Positions 52,014-60,529 of a stretch of 64,000 nucleotides of DNA are shown here, piece after piece (the stretch's first letter is position 1; every line of letters starts with the position of its first letter). The position numbers and the translations under genes are program-made. A model generated the notes under the pieces. It was not told the DNA's origin, did no database searches, and worked only from the letters and a program-made list of their open reading frames with translations. Source of the DNA: Shewanella algae (GTDB taxonomy: Bacteria > Pseudomonadota > Gammaproteobacteria > Enterobacterales > Shewanellaceae); assembly GCF_009183365.2 (NCBI RefSeq), contig NZ_CP068230.1:2075001-2139000 (forward strand). Direction: 5' to 3'.

Positions 52014-53519
52014 ATGATGAAAGTGATGAAAAATAGATTAGCTGCGTTGATCTCATGCAGCCTGGTAACCATGGCGGCCAATAGCGCCGTGTTACCCAGT
52101 GTTCAAACTGACAGCCATTGGTATAAGGAAAGCGCCCAGCGGGTGTCAGACAAGGCTACATTAGAATCAAAAGCAAAAGCCAAAAACGTCATTTTGTTTG
52201 TCGGTGACGGCATGGGGATCTCCACCTTGACTGCTGCGCGTATCTACCAAGGACAGCAGCTGGCCGGTAACCAGGGTGGTGAAGAGAATTTCCTGAGTTT
52301 TGAGAAGTTTGACCATACCGCATTGATCAAGACCTATAACACCAACCAGCAAACACCGGACAGCGCAGGCACCATGACGGCCATTGCGACCGGGGTAAAG
52401 TCCAAAGCGGGGGTGATTTCGGTATCCGAACAGAGCCTTCGTGGCAACTGCCTGTCATCCAAAGGCAATGAGCTGGTGACTCTGGTGGATCTGGCCAATG
52501 CCAAAGGCTTATCTACCGGTGTGGTGAGCACTGCACGTATCACCCACGCCACTCCGGCAGCAACCTATGCCCATAGCCCGGAGCGCGACTGGGAATCTGA
52601 CGCCAACCTGCCTGCCGAGGCGGTAGCCAACGAGTGTAAAGATATCGCCTACCAGATGGTGATGCGCGATAAAGACAATGCCCTGTCAGTCGCCCTGGGC
52701 GGCGGTCGGCGTGCCTTTATCCCTGAAACAGTGACTGATGGCGAGAACAAGAAAGGGCAGCGTAAGGATGGCCTGGACTTGACCAAGGCTTGGGTCGACA
52801 ACCTGGACAACGCCGCCTATGTATGGAATAGCGCAGAGTTTGATGCCATAGATGCCGGCACTACAGATCACCTGCTGGGCTTGTTCAACTCCTCCCATAT
52901 GGAATATGAAGCGGACCGCGCCGATGATGTGGGCGGCGAACCTTCATTGACCCAGATGACAGCAAAATCTCTCGAGATTTTGCAGAAGAACGACAAGGGC
53001 TATCTGCTGATTGTCGAGTCGGGTCGTATCGACCATGGTCACCACGCCGGTAACGCCAAGCGCGCCCTGGCCGATGCGGTGGAACTCTCCAACGCCGTTA
53101 AGGCGGCGGTCGAAAACACCAACCCGGAAGAGACGCTCATTCTGGTCACCGCCGACCACAGCCACGTGTTCACCATCGCAGGTTATCCGAAGCGGGGTAA
53201 CCCCATTCTTGGTCTGGTGCACGGCGTAGATGGAAACCTTTCTACTGCCCTCGACGGTAAGCCATACACCACCTTGGGTTATACCAATGGCCCGGGCGCA
53301 GTTGTGGGGAACCGTGACGACCTGACCTCAGTGGACACTCAAGACAAAGACTTTATGCAACAAGCTCTGATTCCTATGGGAAGTGAAACCCACGCCGGTG
53401 AAGATATCAGTTTGCATGCCACAGGCCCCGGCGCCAACCTGGTGCAGGGTGTAATGGAGCAGAACGTGATTTTCCACATTATCAATCAAGCCCAAGAGCT
53501 TGGCGGTACTAAGTATTAA
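52014..53519 (+). CDS. Alkaline phosphatase, periplasmic (PhoA family), copy 1
   Basis: The 501-residue exported phosphomonoesterase has a signal peptide (MKNRLAALISCSLVTMAANSA). The metal-binding LFVGDGMGISTLTAARIY has D64. The nucleophile Ser is S117 in TPDSAGTMTAIATG. HATPAATYAH, LGLFNSSHMEYE, VESGRIDHGHHAGNA, LVTADHSHVF and METHAGEDI-type metal ligands are present (GSETHAGEDISLHA). It frees phosphate from organic esters. The start may be ATG 52014, 52017 or 52026. It is 14 bases before a paralogue. Confidence 0.94.
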   Translation: MMKVMKNRLAALISCSLVTMAANSAVLPSVQTDSHWYKESAQRVSDKATLESKAKAKNVILFVGDGMGISTLTAARIYQGQQLAGNQGGEENFLSFEKFDHTALIKTYNTNQQTPDSAGTMTAIATGVKSKAGVISVSEQSLRGNCLSSKGNELVTLVDLANAKGLSTGVVSTARITHATPAATYAHSPERDWESDANLPAEAVANECKDIAYQMVMRDKDNALSVALGGGRRAFIPETVTDGENKKGQRKDGLDLTKAWVDNLDNAAYVWNSAEFDAIDAGTTDHLLGLFNSSHMEYEADRADDVGGEPSLTQMTAKSLEILQKNDKGYLLIVESGRIDHGHHAGNAKRALADAVELSNAVKAAVENTNPEETLILVTADHSHVFTIAGYPKRGNPILGLVHGVDGNLSTALDGKPYTTLGYTNGPGAVVGNRDDLTSVDTQDKDFMQQALIPMGSETHAGEDISLHATGPGANLVQGVMEQNVIFHIINQAQELGGTKY

Positions 53520-53533
53520 TTGGGAGCAAGGAA

Positions 53534-55171
53534 ATGAATAAGAAATTACTGGTACTGTCTTTGGCCGCGATTCTCGGTTTGGCGGCCTGTGGAAGTGACG
53601 GTGACAACGGCAAGGACGGCACCGCAGGTACCCCGGGCACGGATGGAAGCAACGGCAGTGACGGAAAAGACTGGACCGCCGTTAATCAATGGTATGTCGA
53701 TGGTCAAAACCGCGTCACCAAGGCATCCAATATGAGTAATAACACTCAGGCGGGGGCGGCGAAAAACATCATCTTGTTTGTCGGCGATGGCATGGGCGTT
53801 TCAACTGTGACGGCGGCGCGGATCCTCGATGGTCAGCTCAAGGGGCAAACCGGAGAGGAAAACTCACTCTCCTTTGAGACTCTGCCTTATCTTGGCCTGG
53901 CCAAGACATATAACGTTGATGGTCAAACCCCGGATTCGGCCGGCACCATGACGGCCATGGTCACCGGGGTGAAGACGGACGTTGGCGTGATCTCACAGGC
54001 TGAAGGTGTCGAGCGCGGTGTTTGTTCCTCCGTCAGCGGTCAAAACCTGGTGACTTCGCTGGAGCTGGCCGCCATGGCGGGCATGGCTACCGGTGTGGTT
54101 TCAACGGCACGTATCACTCACGCTACCCCGGCTGCCACTTATGCCCATGTGCCGGATCGCGACTGGGAAGCGGACAGCAACTTGCCGGCCGAAGCCGTCA
54201 GCAACGGCTGTAAAGACATTGCCGCCCAGATGCTGGACTTCAATAACGGCAAAGGGATCAATGTGGTTATGGGCGGTGGTCGCCGCGCGTTTATTCCCAA
54301 CACTACTATCGATCCTGAAGGCAAAGCGGGTAAGCGTAACGATGGTCGCGATCTGACCGCCGAGTGGCTGTCCCAGTACCCCAACGCCAGTTACGTTACC
54401 GACCGTGACAGCTTCCTGGCGATGGATACCGGCAGCACAGAGCATGCGCTGGGGCTGTTTAACTCCTCTCATATGGAATATGACTACGACAGAGTCGAGA
54501 CCGGTGTTACCGGCGAGCCTTCTCTGGCAGAGATGACGGCCAAGAGTATCGATATTCTGAAAAAGAACGACAAAGGCTTTGTCCTGATAGTTGAAGCCGG
54601 TCGTATCGACCATGCTCACCATGCCGGTAATGCGGCCCGTGCCCTGCACGACACCATAGCCTTGTCTGAGGCGGTACGTGTCGCCATGGAGAAGACTTCG
54701 GCCAATGACACCTTGCTGATGGTTACCGCCGACCACAGCCATGTGTTCACCATCGCCGGCTATCCGACCCGAGGTAATCCTATCCTGGGCCTGGTGAAGA
54801 GTAACGATGCCAACGGTCAGCCGTCGGTCACCAACTCTACCGATGCCAACGGCATGCCTTATACCACGGTTGGTTATGCCAATGGCCTGGGCTTTGGCTC
54901 GCTGGCGACCGGTGGCGATGAGCGTTACAACTATGCCGCCGAGCCTGGTCGGGTGGATCTGAATTACATAGACACCCAGAGTGTGGGGTTCCATCAGGAG
55001 GCATTGGTGCCGCTGGAAAGTGAAACCCATGCCGGTGAAGATGTGGCCATCTTCGCTCGCGGCCCGGGTGCCAGCCTGGTCCAGGGTACGGTTGAGCAGA
55101 ACCACATCTTCCATGTGATGAACTTTGCCGGTGATTTGGTCAATAAGGCCGAGGCCGCCGCGGCGCAATAA
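53534..55171 (+). CDS. Alkaline phosphatase lipoprotein (PhoA family), copy 2, with collagen-like linker
   Basis: The 545-residue lipoprotein has a lipobox ending LAAC19. Residues 22-45 are made of G-x-y triplets (GDNGKDGTAGTPGTDGSN...), a collagen-like spacer. The phosphatase core repeats copy 1: LFVGDGMGVSTVTAARIL, S135 in TPDSAGTMTAMVTG, LVTADHSHVF-like MVTADHSHVF and ESETHAGEDVAIFA. So one enzyme is free in the periplasm and the other tied to a membrane. AGGA-type site (GCAAGGAA) precedes the ATG. It ends in a strong terminator. Confidence 0.94.
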   Translation: MNKKLLVLSLAAILGLAACGSDGDNGKDGTAGTPGTDGSNGSDGKDWTAVNQWYVDGQNRVTKASNMSNNTQAGAAKNIILFVGDGMGVSTVTAARILDGQLKGQTGEENSLSFETLPYLGLAKTYNVDGQTPDSAGTMTAMVTGVKTDVGVISQAEGVERGVCSSVSGQNLVTSLELAAMAGMATGVVSTARITHATPAATYAHVPDRDWEADSNLPAEAVSNGCKDIAAQMLDFNNGKGINVVMGGGRRAFIPNTTIDPEGKAGKRNDGRDLTAEWLSQYPNASYVTDRDSFLAMDTGSTEHALGLFNSSHMEYDYDRVETGVTGEPSLAEMTAKSIDILKKNDKGFVLIVEAGRIDHAHHAGNAARALHDTIALSEAVRVAMEKTSANDTLLMVTADHSHVFTIAGYPTRGNPILGLVKSNDANGQPSVTNSTDANGMPYTTVGYANGLGFGSLATGGDERYNYAAEPGRVDLNYIDTQSVGFHQEALVPLESETHAGEDVAIFARGPGASLVQGTVEQNHIFHVMNFAGDLVNKAEAAAAQ

Positions 55172-55184
55172 GGTTTAGCGTTTC

Positions 55185-55241
55185 GCAGCCTGATGCCCCT
55201 GCCTGCCCCTAGTTTCAGGCAGGGTGTCAGGCTGCTTCTTT
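55185..55241 (+). terminator. Long-stem terminator of the alkaline phosphatase pair
   Basis: GCAGCCTGA ... CCCCTGCCTG pairs with CAGGCAGGG ... TCAGGCTGC around a 10-base loop, about 19 bp with a small internal mismatch. It is followed by TTCTTT. Confidence 0.85.
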
Positions 55242-55296
55242 GGTTTTGGTCTTTGGTTTTAGTCTTTTGTTTTAGAGTCATATCAGTAGGTTTATT

Positions 55297-56352
55297 ATGT
55301 CCCGTGTAACATTCAAGCCAGCGTTACCCTGTTTTTCCCGCGTAGCACTTCATATCGCTCCTCGCACAGCTCTTTGCACAGCTCATTGCACAGCCCCTCG
55401 CGTTCTTGGTCGCCCACTCGCATTGTCAATCACATTGTCACTCACGCTGTCACTCGCTTTGGGGATCACAGCTTCTCTGGGGCAGTTTGCCATGGCCAAT
55501 ACCCAGTCTGTCAGCAACCAGCCTGGCAGCCAGGAGCACGCCCATGTCAAAGCGGGCGGCTCAATTGGCGATGATACTAATGTTTGTGCCGCCAAACCCG
55601 GTCGTTTTCAAGCCAGCTATCAGATCACCGTTGGCAGCGGTGAGCAGGCCAGGCAGCAGCAACTGACCCTGACGCGCTTTGACGATACCATCATCTATCA
55701 GCGCAGCCCTGTCAGCTATGAGGCTTGGCATAAAAATGGCGAGTATGTGCGTTATTTCCCCCAGGAGAAACGCTCTATCAGCTATCGCCGCGGCGATCTC
55801 TTGGCGCTGAATATTCACACCGATCTCGATAGGCAGTTCCACCTGATATCGCCTGCTGCCTTGAGTCAATTTGAAAAGGGCCAAAGCCTGCAGGATAGCT
55901 GCTTCACCCGTCAGAGCTATTCCTTTAATAGCAAGGGTCATGAAGAGAACCATAGTCATGACGAAGGTCATGAAGAAAGTCATGAAGAAAGTCATGAAGA
56001 AAGTCATGAAGAAAGTCATGAAGAAAACCATAGTCACGCGAACAAAAGTGCCACCGAGTCGCAGTCTTTGCAACTGAGCTGGATAAGCGAGCTGGAACTG
56101 CCGGCCGAGATGACCATCACTCAAGGTGAGCAGCGTATTGTTTATCGGCTCAGCAAACTGACGCCTGTGAGCCAGGAGGGTTTCAAGCGGCTTACCTCAG
56201 GTTTCCAGGACCTCGATTTTGCCGATGTGGGCGACAGTGAGTCTGACCCTTTTATTGCCAAGATGATCACTCAGGGCTTTATTCAACATGGCAGCTCAGG
56301 TTTCTACTCGGCAGATGGTCAGCAGCTTGAAGGCGGGCATCACAGCCACTGA
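55297..56352 (+). CDS. Exported protein with His/Glu tetrapeptide repeats, unknown family
   Basis: I do not recognise this 351-residue protein. Its N-region is long (about 40 residues with Cys/Ala/His repeats) before a hydrophobic signal (SITLSLTLSLALGITASLGQFAMA, cleavage near 68). The mature part has TRFDDTIIYQRSPVSYEAWHKNGEYVRYFPQEKRSISYRRGDLLAL. It is followed by five HEES/HEEN units (about 225-244) and a His-rich C-terminus (GGHHSH). The repeats could bind zinc or other metals. It stands after two zinc-type phosphatases but has its own intergenic gap. The start is uncertain. Confidence 0.65.
   Translation: MSRVTFKPALPCFSRVALHIAPRTALCTAHCTAPRVLGRPLALSITLSLTLSLALGITASLGQFAMANTQSVSNQPGSQEHAHVKAGGSIGDDTNVCAAKPGRFQASYQITVGSGEQARQQQLTLTRFDDTIIYQRSPVSYEAWHKNGEYVRYFPQEKRSISYRRGDLLALNIHTDLDRQFHLISPAALSQFEKGQSLQDSCFTRQSYSFNSKGHEENHSHDEGHEESHEESHEESHEESHEENHSHANKSATESQSLQLSWISELELPAEMTITQGEQRIVYRLSKLTPVSQEGFKRLTSGFQDLDFADVGDSESDPFIAKMITQGFIQHGSSGFYSADGQQLEGGHHSH
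55969..56028 (+). repeat. Five tandem 12-bp repeats encoding HEES
   Basis: CATGAAGAAAGT occurs four times exactly and a fifth time ending AAC. Copies are identical at the DNA level, which suggests recent expansion by slippage without frame loss. Confidence 0.95.
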
Positions 56353-56410
56353 CATCATAGCCACTGATTAGCCCCAGTTACCGATATAACAAGGGCCTAG
56401 TCACAGGACG

Positions 56411-57913
56411 TCAGTTATCGGCATAACTTATCTGCAGCTCAAAACCCAACTGGGCGAGCTGCTTTTGCTCCCGCTGTAGGTCTTTGGCAAACAGGCTGAT
56501 GCGTTGACGTGGCTCGGGCAGGCTTATCTGCATACCTGTTGCCGTGGGTTTTACCCGGGTGATTTTCAAGCTGCGGGCGATACGGCCGAGATTCAGCAAC
56601 ACGGCGAGCCGCAGCAGCGCCATTAGGCGGATTAGGGGTAATTTCTGAGCGGGCTCCAGTTGTGCCAGCGCCTCCAGGTTGGGTTTCTTGCGCTGGTTGC
56701 CAATCAGCAGTGCCAGCAGCTGTTGCTGCTCTTGGCTGAAACCGGGCAGATCGCTATTGGCTATGATGTAGGCGCCGTGTTTGTGGTGAGCGCGGGAATT
56801 GATATGGATCCCTATCTCATGCAGTTTCACCGCATGTTCCAGCAGGGAGCGCCAGGGCTCGAGTTGCCAACAGTCGGCAACAGCATCAAACAGCTGTTTG
56901 GCGGAAGTGGCCACCTTGGCGGCATGGTTCAAGTCCACATGATAGAGTTTGGCCATGCTCTCGACAGTGCGGCCGCTGACATCACCGAATTGGCTGATCC
57001 CGGCAAGTTCGTAAAGTACGCCTTCGCGCAGAGCCCCTTGCGCAAACTGCAACTCGGTGACCGGCAGCCTCTTGAAGAAGCTGATCAGGATAGCCAGCCC
57101 CGCCGGTAGCAAAGGCGCACGTTTGCTGTCCACCTGCGGCAGTTCAATCTGATCCACATGCCCCCAGTCCAGCAACTGCTGTTTCAGTTGCTTGAGCCTG
57201 GGCAGAGTGATGGTTTCATCGTTGAAGAAGTGCTGCATCGCCTCGCAGATGGCCTTGACACTGCCAGAGCTGCCGAGAGTGAGATCCCACTGGCCACTGA
57301 AATATTCCTTGGCCAGTGAGGCAAACTGTTTATCGGCCGCTGCCTGGGCGGCGCGAAAGTTCTCCAGCGTCAACTTGCCGTCGACAAAGTATTTCTGGTT
57401 ATAACTGACACAGCCACAGCGCAGGCTGGAGAGTATCTGCGCCTGAGTCTTGTGGCCAAGCACCACTTCGGTGGAGCCTCCGCCGATATCTATGATGAGG
57501 TTGCGCTCTGCCAGCTCCTGGCTGTGGGCTATGCCCTTGTAGATAAGGCGCGCCTCTTCATGGCCGGAGACCACTTCGACCGGGTAGGGCATAATGGCCC
57601 TGGCAGCCTCGATAAAGGCCTCACGGTTACGGGCGACTCTCAGAGTGTGGGTGGCCACCAGTCTGACTCTGGCCTGATCCAGAGTGGAAAACCTGAGGTT
57701 GAAATCCTTGAGGCAGGCGAGACCGCGCGCTATGGCGTCATTATCCAGCCTGTTGTCCTGATCCAGCCCCTCGGCCAACTGTACCAGACGTTTCTCTTTA
57801 TGCAGGATCTGAATGCTGCCATCCTGCTCGCGGGCTATCACTAGATGAAAGCTGTTGGAGCCCATATCCACAGCGACAAAATGCTTGGGTGTTGCAGTCA
57901 AGGTGGTCCTCAT
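56411..57913 (-). CDS. ppx: Exopolyphosphatase Ppx
   Basis: The 500-residue enzyme removes phosphate from the ends of polyphosphate chains. It begins with the sugar-kinase/Hsp70-like phosphate loop FVAVDMGSNSFHLVIAREQDG. It has ATHTLRVARNREAFI and LIIDIGGGSTEVVLG (second phosphate loop), and a C-terminal HD-like helical domain (LLEHAVKLHEIGIHINSRAHHKHGAYIIANSD). The start lies 4 bases after the ppk stop, so the two form an operon. Confidence 0.95.
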   Translation of the reverse strand: MRTTLTATPKHFVAVDMGSNSFHLVIAREQDGSIQILHKEKRLVQLAEGLDQDNRLDNDAIARGLACLKDFNLRFSTLDQARVRLVATHTLRVARNREAFIEAARAIMPYPVEVVSGHEEARLIYKGIAHSQELAERNLIIDIGGGSTEVVLGHKTQAQILSSLRCGCVSYNQKYFVDGKLTLENFRAAQAAADKQFASLAKEYFSGQWDLTLGSSGSVKAICEAMQHFFNDETITLPRLKQLKQQLLDWGHVDQIELPQVDSKRAPLLPAGLAILISFFKRLPVTELQFAQGALREGVLYELAGISQFGDVSGRTVESMAKLYHVDLNHAAKVATSAKQLFDAVADCWQLEPWRSLLEHAVKLHEIGIHINSRAHHKHGAYIIANSDLPGFSQEQQQLLALLIGNQRKKPNLEALAQLEPAQKLPLIRLMALLRLAVLLNLGRIARSLKITRVKPTATGMQISLPEPRQRISLFAKDLQREQKQLAQLGFELQISYADN

Positions 57914-57917
57914 TTTG

Positions 57918-60020
57918 CTATTGCGTCGGTTCCTGGGGCTTGGCCAGATCCAGTTGCCGCTGTTTTTCGTAGTTGCCCAGATACTGATGTATGGCTATCT
58001 GGGATCTTACCTTACGCTTGTTGCCCCGCTTACGGTAGGGGTTGGATTGATCTTTGTTGATCACCCGCGCCTTGATGTTGTCGGTAAATTGCAGCGCCAG
58101 GGTATCGAGGATCATCTGCTTCAAGCCAGGATCATATACCGGGGTGCTGACTTCAATACGGTTATCGATATTACGCCCCATCCAGTCGGCGGAGCAGAGA
58201 AAGAGTTTGTTTTCACCGCCTGAGTGGAACAGCATCACCCGCGAGTGCTCGAGGAATCGGTCCACTATGCTGAAGACCTCAATATTGTTGCTGATCCCGG
58301 GAATATCGGGAATAAGCGCGCACATGCCGCGAATAAGCAGACGGATTTTGACGCCGGCGCTGGAAGCTTCATACAGCTTTTGGATCATCGCCTCATCCAC
58401 CAGATTATTGAGCTTGAGGGTGATGGCGGCCTTGATGCCGCTCTGGGCATTGATGATCTCTTGCTCGATAAGGCCGGTCAGCTTCTGGCGCGCATCATAG
58501 GGTGAAACTATCAGATGCTGGAAGTTATCCCGTCTGTAAGGGTGCTCAATCAACTCAAATACCTGCTCTATCTCGGCGGCAATTTCCTGATTGGCGGTAA
58601 ACAGCGAAAGGTCGGTGTACACCCTGGCCGTGCCCTCGTTGAAGTTGCCCGAGCCAATATGGCCATAGAGGCGCATTGCACCGGCTTCCTCGCGGCCGAT
58701 AAGGCACATCTTGGCATGGACCTTCAAGCTTGGGATCCCATGGTGCACCTTGACACCGGCCTCGGCGAGCACCCGGCTCCACTCGATATTGGCCTGCTCA
58801 TCGAAACGGGCCCTGAGTTCAATCACTGTGGTGACCTGTTTGCCGTTTTTCACTGCATCTATCAGCGACTGGATGATATGGGACTTTCTCGCCACCCGAT
58901 AGAGGCTGATTTTGATGAACTTGACGGCAGGATCATAGGCCGCTTGGCGTACCAGCTCGGTAAAGTGGGAAAACTTGTGATAGGGGTAATAAAGCATGAT
59001 GTCGCCGCGGCGAATGGCGTCAAACTTGTTGGCACAGACACTGAATCCGGCCGAGTCCAGTGCCGGAAGCTTGTCGTTTTCCAGGTATTTGCGTCCCGGA
59101 TTGGGAAAGCCGATAAAGTCCTTGAAACTGTGGTAACGGCCGCCGGGGATCAGGCACTCGGTATTGGAGATATTCAGCTGCGCCGTGAGCATGCTTAGCA
59201 TATGCTCCGGCATCTCTTTGTCATACACCAGACGCACAGGCTCGGCGGTGAGGCGCTTTTTCAGGCCCTTGGTGAGCTTTTCCAGTTGGCTCTGTTCCAG
59301 CTCATCGGTGAGATCGAAGTCGGCATCGCGGGTCAGCTTCATGGAGAAGACTTCAATCTCTTCATATTCGAAGAAGGGGGCGAATAGCTCATCGACACAG
59401 TGCCTTATTATGTTGTCTAGCAAAATCAAATGCTTGCGGCGCTTTGAGGTTTCTGCCGGCAGTTGGATGAAACGCGGCACATTCTTGGTGGGCACTTCCA
59501 CCAGGGCGTACTGACGCTTTTCCCGGCTGTAGAGGCACACCGCCAGATAAGTGGTGTCATCGTTGAGTTGTTTGAACAGCTCGGAGCGGTTGCTGAGGAT
59601 AAGCGGCGTGATGTGGCGCTTTAGCTGATCCTTGAAATGCTTTTTCAGCCACTGGCTGTGAAAATCGCTCAACTGTTTCTCATTGATGAGAAAGATGCTG
59701 TGTCTTGCCAGTTCCCGCATTAACTCGCCGTAAATGGCGTCGAAACGCTCTTGCAGTATCAATACCTTGGTCTGGATCTTGGCCATCAAATGGCGGCTGG
59801 AGTTGCGACCTTCCTGCAGGCTGGATAACAGAATCGAGCGGCGCACCGCAGCAACCCTGACCCGGAAGAACTCATCCATATTGTTGGAGAATATGCCCAG
59901 AAAGCGAACCCGTTCCACCAGTGGAACCAGAGGGTCGGCTGCTTCCTGCAAGACTCTTTCATTGAAAGACAGCCAGGAAAGCTCCTTATCCAGAGAAAAT
60001 TTTTCGACGGACGGTGACAC
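57918..60020 (-). CDS. ppk: Polyphosphate kinase 1
   Basis: The 700-residue enzyme makes polyphosphate from ATP. SLDKELSWLSFNERVLQEAADPLVPLVERVRFLGIFSNNMDEFFRVR is the N-terminal domain. The phospho-acceptor region is KVHAKMCLIGREE with HIGSGNFNEGTARVYTDLSLFT after it. GTG 60020 is chosen: AGGAG lies 8 bases before it and the kinase sequence begins at once (MSPSVEKFSLDKELSW). ATG 60053 or the frame start at 60083 are alternatives. It is followed at once by ppx. Confidence 0.94.
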   Translation of the reverse strand: MSPSVEKFSLDKELSWLSFNERVLQEAADPLVPLVERVRFLGIFSNNMDEFFRVRVAAVRRSILLSSLQEGRNSSRHLMAKIQTKVLILQERFDAIYGELMRELARHSIFLINEKQLSDFHSQWLKKHFKDQLKRHITPLILSNRSELFKQLNDDTTYLAVCLYSREKRQYALVEVPTKNVPRFIQLPAETSKRRKHLILLDNIIRHCVDELFAPFFEYEEIEVFSMKLTRDADFDLTDELEQSQLEKLTKGLKKRLTAEPVRLVYDKEMPEHMLSMLTAQLNISNTECLIPGGRYHSFKDFIGFPNPGRKYLENDKLPALDSAGFSVCANKFDAIRRGDIMLYYPYHKFSHFTELVRQAAYDPAVKFIKISLYRVARKSHIIQSLIDAVKNGKQVTTVIELRARFDEQANIEWSRVLAEAGVKVHHGIPSLKVHAKMCLIGREEAGAMRLYGHIGSGNFNEGTARVYTDLSLFTANQEIAAEIEQVFELIEHPYRRDNFQHLIVSPYDARQKLTGLIEQEIINAQSGIKAAITLKLNNLVDEAMIQKLYEASSAGVKIRLLIRGMCALIPDIPGISNNIEVFSIVDRFLEHSRVMLFHSGGENKLFLCSADWMGRNIDNRIEVSTPVYDPGLKQMILDTLALQFTDNIKARVINKDQSNPYRKRGNKRKVRSQIAIHQYLGNYEKQRQLDLAKPQEPTQ

Positions 60021-60187
60021 GGCAAAGACTCCTCGTGAGCAGACGCCGGACATAGAAAAAGCCCGGCAGATATACAATAACACTCCGATATCCGCTTGTA
60101 ATCAGAGAATAAAGGCGGGCGCAGTTTCTTGGTTTTACGCTATTTCGGCCCGGCTCAGGTTTGCATTCGGGGCTGCGCCGGCGCTAA

Positions 60188-60314
60188 GGAAGGTGCGAAC
60201 AAGCCCCATGTGTGCTCTGCATCGGCTTATAGACCTGGATGCAAGGCGCGGTTTGCAGCAAATGGCCTTAACCCTTTGTCCTTTGCAAGAACGCAAGAGC
60301 GCAAGAAGCATTCC
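60188..60314 (+). mobile_element. 127-bp MITE-like element, copy 2
   Basis: It begins GGAAGGTGCGAACAAG and shares about 95 bases with copy 1 (31095-31372, read from its right end). It is flanked by CTAA on both sides (60184-60187 and 60315-60318). Its right end (GCATTCC) is a shortened form of the copy-1 end (GCACCTTCC), so the right inverted repeat is damaged and about 150 internal bases are absent. It lies in the upstream region of ppk. Confidence 0.75.
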
Positions 60315-60529
60315 CTAAAGGTAGAGCGAATTTATGTCGAAAGAATGACAATGCCCCCACTTTGGTCAAAGAGAGCGATATTGGCGATTGGGCTTTCTGC
60401 CCGGCTTATGCTATGTTGCGCTCTTTTTTCTCGGCCGGTTTCCTGGCCGGGAGCGGGCGCTGAGGCTTTGTCTTCAAAGCAAAAAGCGGCGCCCGGGCCA
60501 CTTCGAGCCAGCGAAAGCAGGAGGACGGA

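Noticed and set aside
54101..55168. 355-codon open frame antisense to the second alkaline phosphatase
   Set aside because: Shadow of a conserved gene, no start signals.
55969..56028. Possible CRISPR-like repeat array
   Set aside because: The 12-base units are directly adjacent without spacers and lie in a coding frame.
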